From NCBI GenBank assembly GCA_900312665.1, contig ONZQ02000004.1:434001-498000 (forward strand): a stretch of DNA of 64,000 bases, read 5' to 3'. Under the pieces are notes generated by a model. The model was not told the origin of the DNA. It was given only the letters and a program-made list of their open reading frames with translations, and made no database searches. Shown piece after piece: positions 20,006 to 31,235 of the stretch (within the stretch, counting starts at the first letter, position 1; each line of letters opens with the position of its first letter). The translations under genes were made by a program, and so were the position numbers. The stretch comes from Cephalotrichum gorgonifer. Lineage: Eukaryota > Ascomycota > Sordariomycetes > Microascales > Microascaceae.

Positions 20006-23000
20006 GGTGTACTCCTGTCGTGGCGACCGGAGTGGGTGTTAGCCACACTTCGACAAGCTGCGATCATAGAGAGCGTAAACGGTGAAGTACATTCGGCATG
20101 TCCTCGAATTCCGGCTGATATTCTGATAAAGCAGACAATACATCGCCAGTTTTTTTTTACCTTATAAGTCTATTCAGATACATTTCAGTCTATTAACATA
20201 CATCTCTAGCCGTTTGCTGTGTCCAGAGACCGCAAGTCTCTTGCTTACTTTGTCTTATCAGCCATGGTCGAGATCCAAGTACTTGAATACAAGTGTTCTT
20301 CTCTCATGCGGTGGTAGAGAGAAGTCTGCAGTAGATTAGCAGGCTTATCCAAGATGTTGTCTCTGCATATGTATCAAATGGGTTTGTCTTCCTAGAAATA
20401 CTCTTCTCTTGTCAAGTACATATGGTATGGGAGAATCACTCGGGAGGTACTTTGTTGGCTGTGTGGATTTATTGTTTATGTGGCTGGTAGTAAATTGGAA
20501 CTATGCTGCTTCTTATGTGCATGAGGATATGCTCATAAGACAAAACGGGGATGGTAACTTCGAATTGGTCCAATTCCAAGCAAGAGAACCACCTCTTCGT
20601 TATAGGAGCTTTATCACCGGCTGCATCGACACTTCTGCAACGGAAATGCGACCTCATTTAGTGAGGCAGCCGAGTGTTTCCACTTCTCCCGACCAAGCCA
20701 ATCCCCCTGCTTTTGAGCTTTCTCGGCGCCCTCATATCCCTTTCTACGAACGATACTCTAGCTTTCTCTACAATGAGGGAACCCCTTGACGTATTGGTCG
20801 GGTTCGGCCCCTTCCTGCGGTGTGAAACTCGCCATGTGGATGGCTGCTAATCATGAGCGCTCGGTGTGGCTTGCTCAAGCTTGACTCTTGCTATAGTCGC
20901 GTCCTGAGAAAGGTAGCTTCATTTGCCGAGTCCAATCTGCACTTCATACGTTCCTAAATTTCTCTGGATAGTATCCTCTATGGCCCCTTTCGGGTTTGTA
21001 GGGGCGCTAGAGGGTCATAAGACAAGCGAAATGGGGGAGGGAAGACCGCCTCCCAAGCAGCTAGATAAGTTGGCGGACCAGGCTGGTTGCACTCTCATGG
21101 TTGAAGGATCGGATAATCGTTATTAAAATACTCGAGAGAGTGTGAATGTCGCTTGAAGGGCTTTCCCGCTTGTTTCGCACCCGTTCGATAGAAGAAAGGA
21201 GGTCGACCTTTGTGATGCCCGTAGTATAGTATTCGTGGGCACGAGCTGGTTGGTAACTAGTTTTCACATGGACAGGCTTCCTAGACTGACAAAGACTGCA
21301 TCTAGAGACTGAAATATATGGGCAACATGTGATATGTAGTAGTCCTGGCGAGAATATTCCAGTTCTCCTCGCAGTATTATACAAATTCGATAGTGAAAAG
21401 AAATACATGTGCCTCGAGGTTAAGCGTTTCACTGCACCCGTTCGTAGCCCTCGACGTTTTATACATAGTCAAATAGGTGCATGTTCAAATCCACAACTCC
21501 AGCTAAGGCAGTACTGAGACAACGAGATCGGGAATTGTATCCACCTTATGCATACACTGGACAGTACAAATATGTGAAGTTCGCAAAACTATTCTAGTAT
21601 TGGAGGGTATAGGTGTATAGGGCCGATACTGCTGAGGGTACGTGGTAGAGCCCGCTAACTGCACGATATCGGTGTTTTATCTTAGATCGGCTTAATCCCC
21701 TGTATTTGGCCGGAGCCATAATAGGATATCGACCATACCACGCCTGATCATCCCATCCGGAACGTGCCCTGCTATCATTCCGTGCAGGGGCCATGAAAGA
21801 CAAACAATGGACGGTAGGGCAGCGTGGACCTGGGACGTAAGAAATCCCTGCGTTCTCTGTCCTACTCATCGTACCTACCCCCTGATAATCAACGCACCTC
21901 GACCCCTCCTTGATTTAACCCGGGTCACTTATAGTGATTCAGAGGGATGATGTGAAGGCGATCGGCTGCCGTGATCCTCCTTAGGCTCGGGGAGTACAAA
22001 ACTCAGGTTCTCGTCCGTGCCACACATGTCGCCGAGGTTCCAGTATCTCGCTCGGACTTTTTAAAGCGGTCTGGACCTATATCGCGCATGTTAGACCGGC
22101 CCTTCTCTGCAGACAAGCATTAATATCAGAAAGCATTATGGCCTGTGACGAATGTGCCTCCGCGTCAGCGTTTACGTGCGACGTCGCGCTCCACTTTGAT
22201 AGCAGCGCATAGTCATGCAGCATTTCTTAATAGGCCCTATTCCGGGTACACGTGTTCATTTGCAAGATCCATAAATTACAAGGGTTGGGGGAATATCGTA
22301 CCATGTTCGTCTCGAAACTCGAGTGATGTTTAGTGAAGATGAAGACAGGGTCTGGCGCAGTTGAACTCGAACTCGACGTCTCTATCCGAGGGCCGGATAC
22401 TCGGGGAGGTCTAGTATACGTAGGAGAGACTCGTTGATCGGCCAGTGGTTTTAATAACAGAAACAATCGATATCTTCCCCAGCACAACAGAACAGTTGAA
22501 TGAGATGGACAGAAGGAAAACAATCGTCCTTGGTGCATAGACATCAGAGGCGGAAGATAAATCAGATATGGAAGCTACCACGGAATGAGTAGATCACCCC
22601 CCCCCCTTTTTTACACCCCTTACCCCTTACTTACAAGTGCACATGCGGGCCAGATTAGTTACCTCGCCCTGACGGCTGACTGCCATCGCTCATGGTGAAC
22701 GATACAGAGTACTATGCAGGTATGTAACCTTACGTGCAATGACACCTAAAACCTCTGGGGCTTCCAACAGAGTAAGAATAATGCCACCACTAATGCTCGT
22801 TGCCAAAATTTTTCGGCTACTACCGGTAGTCCGGTGTGGTATTATATTAATATAACTGATGAGAGGCGTACGTGGACCCGGTTGCGTAACCTTGGCTCCG
22901 GACCAGGGGAATGCCTCCTGCGCTCGATAGTTCCTGGCAGTTACCCCGGGCGCGGAACCAAGCATGTGGTTGCTAATGGCAGTGGGAAATTGTACTGTTT

Positions 23001-23707
23001 CATCGGGTATCGCGCAACCTACCATACATATGCGAATGGACCCCCCCCACCCCCACCCGCAATACCCCCGCGGGTGTGAGGGGACGAACAGAGATGTCGA
23101 TCGCCATACCGCACAAGCAGAGCCGACCTGGCGGCAGGATATTAGGGTCGAGGGAGGGCCAAGGACGCGTGTATCTGTGGGGGCTTCTCTCATGATTGGG
23201 CCAATGATGAGGCGGAAAAGAAGACGACATCGTGCCTCGCCTCATCCTCGCGGAACGAGGAGGTGGTAACGGGTGGGCATTCATATCAATGGGGGTTCAA
23301 GAAATCTCGGGGCTCCACTTGCATCTTGTAAATGTCCTGGTGCTGATTGGAGGGGACTAGATTTGGCTCCTGCTAATGCAAGCAAATCGCCCCCAAGCCA
23401 CGGTCCGCGCGGGCTCCACCCCCCCGCCTCCACTTCCCGTTCGATGGCTGTCGGTTTGTGAAATGGGTTACGCCGCTGACAGGTTGCTTTTCCATCGGCT
23501 GCGCCAGTCCTCGCCATGTGATTACTAGGGTGATTATGGATGTCGCAAAGCATCGATCGACGAGAGATGCCCACCGCCATGATGCGCCAGCAGCGTCTCC
23601 CTATATGAAGACGATCGCCAACCTCGGAAAAGTATCCAGTTGGCTTCTTATTCAACCCATTCATACTGCACATTCAATAACTATACCAACCGTACACGCA
23701 GCACAAC
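20006..23707. other. 3.7-kb gene-free interval
   Basis: No recognisable domain on either strand. One plus-strand frame (ATG at 20427 to 20789, about 120 codons) has ordinary composition but no similarity I know. No terminal repeats or transposase motifs were seen. Confidence 0.5.
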
Positions 23708-24970
23708 ATGCACTTCACTAAGGTCATACTTGGGGCCCTCGCCTCCGTTGGCGTCATGGCCCATCCAGGCCACGACCACGCCAATGAGATCGCCCAACGC
23801 CGCGAGTTCTTCCAGAGCAAGCCCAGGGACCTGAGCCACTGTGCAGGGAAAATGAAGCGCAGCGGACTGGACCGGCGCGCCGCCCAGCGCCGGGCCAAGC
23901 GGGTGCTGGACCTTACCGCCAAAAGGTCCCACGACATGCAGGCGATGAAAAGTGAGGTGCCCTAGAGAACCTGCATTTTCTATTGACTCTGACGACATGG
24001 CTTTCTCGTAGAGCGTGCGCTCGAGGACTTCATCGACCTCGATCACGAGTCGACTGAGGACTACTCGTTGGACACAAACCCCGCCGATCTGTTTGCAGGA
24101 GGAAACTTCTGCGTGCTCAGTCCCGAGGTCACTGAGGGCCCTTACTGTATGCTTCAGCCCCCCCTTGTGACTCACTGTACGTCGTCTAGGATGCTAACCC
24201 TACGGAAGATGTTAGTGGAGAGTTCGTCCGAGAGGACGTCGTTGAGACCCAGGAAGGTGTCCACTTGGCCCTGGACACCCAGATCATTGACATCGATACC
24301 TGCGAGCCTGTCCCTAACCTCTACATCGAGATCTGGCGTGAGTGTTTCATTCCGAATCCGAACAGCCCTATTGACCTTCGAATGCTGATGGGGAAAACCG
24401 ACAGACTGTAACTCTACCGGTGTCTACAGCGGTGTAGTGGCCCAAGGCAACGGGGTCGGTACCGCTGACCCCACTAACCTCGATAACACCTTCCTCCGTG
24501 GTGTCCAGCAGACGGACGAGGACGGTGTTGCCACCTTCGATACGCTGTTTCCCGGGCACTACACAGGCCGCACTACACACATCCATGTCCTGGTTCACAC
24601 CGGCGCTGAGCCGCTCGCCAACGGAACGCTGTTCAGTACGACGGCGTCGCACGTGGGGCAGGTCTTCTTCGACCAAAAGCTAATCACCCAGGTCGAGACC
24701 GTAGCGCCGTACAGCCAGAACACTCAGAGGCTAACAACGAATGCGGAGGATGGGATTCTAGCGGAGGAAGCCTCCACTAACCACGACCCTTTCGTGAGCT
24801 ACGTCTTGCTTGGTGATTCGGTCGAGGAGGGTCTGCTTGGCTGGCTGGCGTTTGGCATCGATACGACGGCCGTGAAGAACATCTCTGCGGCGGCGACCCA
24901 CTATAAGGATGGTGGCGTGGCGAACCCGAACACGGGCGGTGGCCGCCCCGGCGGTCCTCCCCCTTCCTAA
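23708..24970 (+). CDS. Secreted intradiol ring-cleavage dioxygenase
   Basis: Four exons: 23708-23951, 24012-24146, 24209-24337 and 24405-24970 (357 residues). Introns are 60, 62 and 67 bp; the second has a GCTAACC branch site 14 nt before its acceptor, and splicing rebuilds EGPYYVSGEFVREDV. Residues 1 to about 18 form a signal peptide (MHFTKVILGALASVGVMA), followed by HPGHDH typical of this fungal subfamily. The iron-binding region comprises GPYY (Tyr 126-127), GHYTGRTTHIHV (Tyr 222, His 228, His 230) and FLRGVQQTDEDG. These agree with the Tyr2-His2 Fe(III) site of protocatechuate/catechol dioxygenases. It should cleave catechol-type rings outside the cell, as in lignin-derived or plant phenolic breakdown. 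The C-terminus is Gly/Pro-rich. Confidence 0.93.
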
Positions 24971-25909
24971 TAACTTCCCTGGTAGTGCTCAGCCTATCTA
25001 GTCTGCCACCTCCGGGGTGCCGGCGGGCCGCTTGGTCCGCCTAGTGACTTGCCGGGCAGCGTCATCCCTACCAAGATGACTGCCCTCTAAGGCCGCTAAG
25101 GTCTTTGCCTAGAGTCTAATATAGGCAAGTTAGTCGGGGCTGTTGGATGACCACTGGTGGAAGGGGTACTTGAATTGTGTGCATGATTACATCGACAGAC
25201 AGGTCTTGTTCACGATCTGTCTGGGTTTCAACGCGGCAAGATTTAAATTAGTACGGAATGACAAAAACATACCCTGCTGTCCTCATCTCTACATATGCCA
25301 GAAATGGTCATCTCGACGGGTTGTACCGAGAGAAACCATGGCTAGTAAGCCACGGGAGCGAAAGTGAAAGGTAGAAAAGGTTCTTGTCCGCATAGTCCGG
25401 CCACACTATCGTAGTACAAAGCAGCTCCCGCGGTAGGGGTGAAGAAGGTATTGTGACACATTCGGGTTGTGTTAAATGGTTAGCGCTTATTGGCACTTTC
25501 TTACGGAGTTGCCAAGCATTAATTATATGGACTAATAAGGTTGTTGAATATAATTCCACGGGCTTGGCTCCGGCTGAGAGTAGAAAATTCTGAAGGCTGA
25601 GAGCCAACATGTTCTGAGGTTAGAGCATTTGTCCGATGGTAGAAGCTAGAGCGTCGAGTTATACCATGCGAACGGGGTATTCAAACTTCAATGTTCTCAA
25701 ATGAAGACTATCTAGTCTCACAACCTCCATAGACAGGTGGTGCGAGCCAAGGGCAAGTCACATTTTAAGACAAAACACACAACATCAGATAAGCTTGGCT
25801 AAGGGTGCTCATAGTTGAGAAATATTCGGCTAAGTCAACTCCATTCTCTCAATATCCTTGTCATTTATCGAGCAATCTTAACTCCCGTACAATGCTCTGT
25901 TCCAGTTCC
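24971..25909. other. Intergenic, no supported gene
   Basis: 939 bp between two convergent genes. No RNA gene or repeat was recognised. Confidence 0.55.
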
Positions 25910-26314
25910 TTAAAACCCGAGAGCGCTGTTGAATAGCGCTGCTGTCGTCTCATCCCTCGTTCCCGCCGCCTCGACCTGGGCTTGTGCGGCCTCGCATGCG
26001 GCCACAGCTGCCTCGTTCGCCTCACACACGTTGGTGAGCTGGTCGCACACACGGTTTGTGATGATGTTGGGGTTCAGCGCATCCTGTTGACCCTCAGCCA
26101 CGAGCGGGTCCGAGGGGAGGAACGTGCCCTCGTCGGCGTCTCGGCCGGCTCGGCCCAACTGGAAATCGATCGAAGGATTGCATAGGCCGAAGTCTGGGGC
26201 AGCTCCAGCGCCCGCGTCGACATTGTTTCCATTGCCGTTGTTGTTGTTGTTTTGGCGGGGGAGGACGGAGGCAGAGACCAGGGGAAGGATGGCGAGCAGG
26301 TAAGAGAGCTGCAT
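25910..26314 (-). CDS. Small secreted protein, conserved in ascomycetes, unknown function
   Basis: 134 residues, one exon, ATG at 26314. MQLSYLLAILPLVSASVLPR gives a signal peptide with likely cleavage after SAS and a following dibasic-like PRQ. A short Asn/Gly-rich spacer (QNNNNNGNGNN) precedes a compact domain with FGLCNPSIDFQLG, DPLVAEGQQDALNPNIITNR, VCDQLTNVCEAN and a C-terminal ALGF. Four cysteines lie in the mature part, allowing two disulfides. From memory, proteins with this ALNPNIITNR/VCDQLTNVC arrangement are widespread in Sordariomycetes and annotated as hypothetical. It could be a cell-wall or effector-like secreted protein; nothing in the sequence fixes the role. Confidence 0.85.
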   Translation of the reverse strand: MQLSYLLAILPLVSASVLPRQNNNNNGNGNNVDAGAGAAPDFGLCNPSIDFQLGRAGRDADEGTFLPSDPLVAEGQQDALNPNIITNRVCDQLTNVCEANEAAVAACEAAQAQVEAAGTRDETTAALFNSALGF

Positions 26315-28174
26315 TATGGCGGTTGGATTTGAGTGTTTTTAAAGTTTTGTTTAAAAGTGAAAGTCCGGCTTTCAGTTGAGGTAAAATATACACTGGAAAA
26401 GGAATAAAAGATCGCTGATCGAAGGATGGAGTAGAAACGGTTGGTGAGGAAGAGAACATCCAGGAGAATTGAGAGGTACAACGAGGGAGGGACAACGTCT
26501 ATAAGTACATATTTTCGGCTGAAGAGATCGTGAGGTCAAAACCACAAACTATTGTGAAACCCGGCTGGGCGTGACGCCTGATCCGTACGATCGACAGAAC
26601 ATCAGACGGAAGGAATCATCTCATACAGCGTCATATAGGATTGATCTCCCACGGTTTGAGCCTGGAGTCGTTTTTACCTCCCAAATCCAGTAATTCATCG
26701 GCTCGAGATGTCTGGTTCACAATAAAAAAGTGGGAGGCAGGGTGGTTGACAACGTGTCTAGGGCTTGAGGGGCTGAGGCACAGACGCTCCTATGCCGTCC
26801 TGATGAGTTCCCCTTTCATCTCGTCTTCCCATTGCAAGGGTATAGTACGTACCTAGAAGCGGCTCACTATGTAGTCTAGGCGGGGTCACTCATGGAACTA
26901 GAGTAGGCAAGCTTGCCGTTGCCGCTTACATGTCGCATTGTGATACATTAATATCCGTCTGCCGCGTGTAGTAACAGGAATTTTGATTCTGAGACTTCAG
27001 CCCACACTAGTGTTTGCACGAAGCTCTATCCACTGATATTTGTTTTCAAAACTTAATGCTTTAGCTCGCCATGTTTTTTATTGATTACGTGGAAGGTACT
27101 TTCAGCCACATTCATTTTGGGACGAACAGCCAACTGCTGGTGGGCCTCTGGCCTCAACCAAGGAAACAGTTATACGGCTTATTAATAGCGAATGAACTAA
27201 GGGGACGGGTTAGTATAGACGCCAAAGTTGATCCCTTATCCCATGTTATTTAGCTGGACAGCCGAGGCCATCTCGTCCTACTTTTTGAAGCGATGGTCGT
27301 CTTATTCGAGAAGGGGCGGTTCCCACAGCTGTGCTAAAGGACGTACTTAGTGATATGTAGGATTGTTTGTGGAAGAATTTAGTAAAGTCCGTAAGAAACA
27401 AGATGTTACTTCGATCCCAGCACATCTGCATCACCTTCCCCTTAATAAGATGAGCATCTTATTCACGCTGTTGGCTTACGTACGACAGAAACCATCTCGT
27501 GGAGCAAGAGCGCTGCCCCTTCATAAGTGGGTTGGCATTGCTACAAGCCTGAGTTCTAGGCCAATACGTTGTTACTCGTGTAGTTCGCTGCGGGCCGACT
27601 GATATCGCCCGTGGAACTAAATCAAGTCACAATGGTAACATAACACAGCGGAACTTTTTCCTGTGGGGAAAGAGCTCAGAGATCCGGGAGCATATCAAGC
27701 TTCTTTATAGATACCTGAACTGTCCGGCACTGTTTGATACCTGGTTTGGAGGGTGGAAGGACGGCCGGACCATGGATGGAAGGTGTTGCAAAGAAACACC
27801 CACTCGAACATCCAAGAGTGAGATTCAGGAAGGTATGATGCTATCTGTCAGGTGGCACAAAGGACACCTTCTACTACCGGAGAACCTTTCCATTAACTTT
27901 GTTTGACACGTGCTGTCTCTCATGAGAATCCGTCATCCTGTGGCCTCGGATACCGAGCGGCCATCTCTAAGAGGCCTCGAGTCTAGGTTTCGCCGGACCG
28001 AGTTTCCCTTAAAAACAAGCAGAACCCCCGCTTCCCGCCCTCGATTTGACCCCGGTACTCCTGCCCCAGCTACCTCTTACATCCAAACCAGGTGCCAGAT
28101 GAGTGTCTCTTGAAGTGACGTTCGCACAAAGCATACTATACCCGTCCTTAAGCACGGTGACCAATACTACTAGT
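26315..28174. other. Intergenic (divergent promoters), no supported gene
   Basis: 1.86 kb between the small secreted protein and the OPT transporter, which face apart. No feature recognised. Confidence 0.55.
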
Positions 28175-31085
28175 ATGGCTGAAGCGTCCCATTCGGCCGA
28201 GGACCTCGAGTTTACGAGGCCTCTCGAAGAGAAAAAGCCCGTAAGCTACGTCCTTCCGTTAGGTAATGGCCACGGCGCATACTAAAATGCTACGCTTGCA
28301 CAGGCTGCCACCTCGGGCCTCGCCCAGTTCACCTTAGAGTCCTCGCGAGATGGCAGTGAGCTACTAAATGCTACGGAGAGCGACTTGGTAGAGGTCAAGG
28401 CCCTCGCGTCCACATTCACACTTGAGGACACCAGGCGTGCAAGTGGCTCCACAAACCCAAAACTCCAGTTTCGCCTATGGCTTTGGTGCAGACAGTTTAC
28501 TAACCATCGTCCCTCGACAGCTAATGAAGCAAGTTCATAAGCAGCACGCCAAAGACCCGAACTTCCCTATCACCATTATCGAGAGGATAGAGGAATTCCT
28601 CGGTTAGTATTTGACGCCGGCACTCGTCTTGTGCCCAATGCTACTCCGACCAGATAGCTAATTCTCGAGCAAAGGGAACGACGCCATACTGGGGAACCCC
28701 GAGAATTACGAGCAACTCATCAAGGACATGAAGATTGAGGTTGCCCTGATCACAGACAACTCGCCATATGCCGAGGTACGCGCCGTCGTTAGCAATCACG
28801 ACGACCCAGACATGCCAGCTTCGACCATCCGTGCATGGTTTATCGGAATCCTCTTCTCATGCTGCATCTCCTTCATTAATTCCTTCTTCGATATCCGCCT
28901 CCCCACCATCTTCGTGGCCTCCACCGTGCCTCAGCTGCTCGCGTATCCCCTCGGCAAGCTGCTCGAGCGGACACTCCCGGACAGGGGCATCACACTTCTC
29001 GGCGTCCGTCATAGCCTGAACCCAGGGCCGTTTAACAAGAAGGAGCACATGCTCATCGCTATCATGAGCAATGTGGCTAAGAGCACGCCCTATACCAACT
29101 ATATCGTCTGGATCCAGTACCTCCCGCAGTATTTTAACCAACCGTGGGCCATAAGCGTAGGCTACCAGCTTCTCATTGCGCTGTCGACGAATTTTATAGG
29201 TTACGGCCTCGCCGGCCTCTGCCGCCGATTTCTGGTTTACCCGGCCTACTGCGTCTGGCCCTCATCCCTCGTCACCATAGCACTCAACTCCGCGTTCCAC
29301 GACGCCTCTACCGAGAGTGCCTCCGTGGCCGGACCGCTCAAGTCGATCTGGAAGATGTCTCGACTACGTTTCTTTCTCTGGGCCTTCGGCCTAATGTTTG
29401 TATACTTCTGGTTCCCGAATTACATCTTCGCGGCCCTTAGCTACTTTAGCTGGATGACATGGGTCGCGCCCGACAATGGAGATCTCGCAAGGATCAGCGG
29501 GACACACTCGGGACTCTCGGTGAACCCGGTGCCCACGCTCGACTGGAACATCCTCTCGTACATGGTCGATCCACTCATGGTCCCTTTCTTCTCGACCTTC
29601 AACCTCTTCCTTGGGGCATTCTGCTCTACGCTCATCATCGTCGCCATGTACTACACGAACACGTACAACACTGCCTACCTTCCCATCAACTCCAATCTCC
29701 CGTTCGACCACTTCGGCAACGTATACCGCGTCTCATCCATAATAGATGAGAGGGGCATATTCGATGGCCCCAGGTACGAGCAATACTCACCCCCCTTCCT
29801 CTCTGCCGCCAACGTCGTCCTTTACATGTGCTACTTCAGCGTGTACACCGCCTCTGTAGCCTATGGCGTCCTTTACCACCGCCATGAAATTATGCTCGGC
29901 CTCCGCGGCATCGGCTCCGCTCTCCGGCGAAGGAAAACGCGGGACTACGAGGGCAAGACGGCGGACGAGGCCGACCGCGCGACTCTGGACGTCCACAGTC
30001 GCCTCATGGCCTGCTACAAAGAGGTTCCCGAGTGGTGGTACATGATCTGCCTCGCCATCGCCGTCGCCGTCGGAGTGGCTGGTATAGTCAGCTGGCCCAC
30101 CAACACGACCCCCGCCGTCGTCCCCTACGGCATCGCGCTATGTCTTGTCTTCGTAGTACCACTAGGAATCATTAAGTCTATGACGGGCGTGGAGGTGACA
30201 CTGAACGTCCTGGCCGAGTTCATTGGCGGTGTGTGGGTCGAGGGGAACGCCGTCGCGATGAGCTTCTTCAAGTCGTATGGCTACGTCACATGCGCGCATG
30301 CCCTCTCCTTCAGTGCGGATCTCAAGCTGGCACACTACCTCAAGATTGCGCCGCGCCTCACGTTCTTTGCACAAATGGTGCCCACGCTGGTGTCGACGCT
30401 CGTCAGCCTCGCTGTCCTGCAGTACCAGCTCCGCATCGAGGGCGTCTGCACGCCAGAGGCTCCCTTCCGATTCACCTGCCCCGGCGTAAACACCTTCTTC
30501 ACCGCCGCCGTGCTCTGGGGCACGATCGGTCCTAAGAAGATGTGGGGTTCAGGGGGGCAGTACGTCGAGACCCTTGCTGGATTCCCGCTTGGTATCCTGG
30601 TGGTCGTCTTCTTTTGGGGCCTAGGCTTGAAGTGGCCTCGGAGCCGCATTATCAGGAACGCGCACCCGGTCGTGATGTTGATGGGGGCCCTTAACTGGGC
30701 GCCGTACAATCTTGCCTACATATGGCCGGCGGTGCCTGTGTCTGCATTCTCCTGGCTCTTCCTCAAAAAGAGGTTCGTGGGCTTCTGGTCAAAGGTACGT
30801 CTCCCTACCCCGTCCACCAACTAACTCTCTACTACTGTTCTTGACAGAAAGTTGGTTGACCTGAAGTTGAACTTATAGTACAACTATGCTACATCCGCCG
30901 CCCTCTCCTGCGCCATTGCAATATCGGGGATCACAATGTTTTTCTCACTCCAGATATTCGATATCAAGCCTATGTGGTGGGGCAACACGGTGGTTTCCCA
31001 AGGTTGCGACGGGACGGGGGGATGCGTGCTAAAGACATTGTCTGAAGGGGAGTACTTCGGGCCGAGGATTGGAGAATTTGCCTGA
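28175..31085 (+). CDS. OPT-family oligopeptide/metal-chelate transporter
   Basis: Five exons: 28175-28240, 28304-28438, 28521-28602, 28675-30794 and 30879-31085 (869 residues). Intron 2 only keeps frame if read as a GC-AG intron (donor GCAAGT at 28439); introns 1, 3 and 4 are GT-AG. The cytosolic N-terminus ends with SPYAEVRAVVSNHDDPDMP, the usual entry to the first OPT membrane segment. The OPT signature SLNPGPFNKKEH follows, then many hydrophobic segments (roughly 14-16), ALNWAPYNLAYIWPA and a final exon with KYNYATSAALSCAIAIS. Length fits fungal OPTs (about 750-900). The family moves tetra- and pentapeptides, glutathione or metal chelates across the plasma membrane by proton symport; the substrate is not readable here. 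It converges on a ferroportin-like gene 150 bp away. Confidence 0.94.
28439..28520 (+). other. Candidate GC-AG intron (OPT intron 2)
   Basis: The 82-bp interval begins GCAAGT, ends CGACAG, and has a CTAAC branch site about 18 nt before the acceptor. The competing GT donor two bases upstream would leave exon 2 in phase 1, while exon 3 must be read in phase 0 (LMKQVHKQH), so it would frameshift. Exons 1 and 2 are themselves in phase 0. Confidence 0.65.
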
Positions 31086-31235
31086 ATTTTAAAGGGGTTT
31101 AATGTATCTTAGGGGGATTTTGGGTTTCCATGTCAGATCTTTACTGTTCCCCCCTTCCTTACTTTAGTTATATCTGTTACTTCTAAACCTTCCCCTTTCT
31201 GCTGTAATAATGGGCATAATCTGTTCATTCAACGT

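Noticed and set aside
20427..20789. Possible small plus-strand protein of about 120 residues
   Set aside because: No similarity, no splice evidence and no near neighbour context; frames of this length occur by chance in a window this size. RNA-seq would be needed.
21400..21505. GTTCAAATCC sequence suggestive of a tRNA B box
   Set aside because: The flanking bases do not form a T stem and no cloverleaf could be drawn.
25470..25570. TGGTTAGCGC sequence like a tRNA A box
   Set aside because: No matching B box with a pairing T arm downstream.
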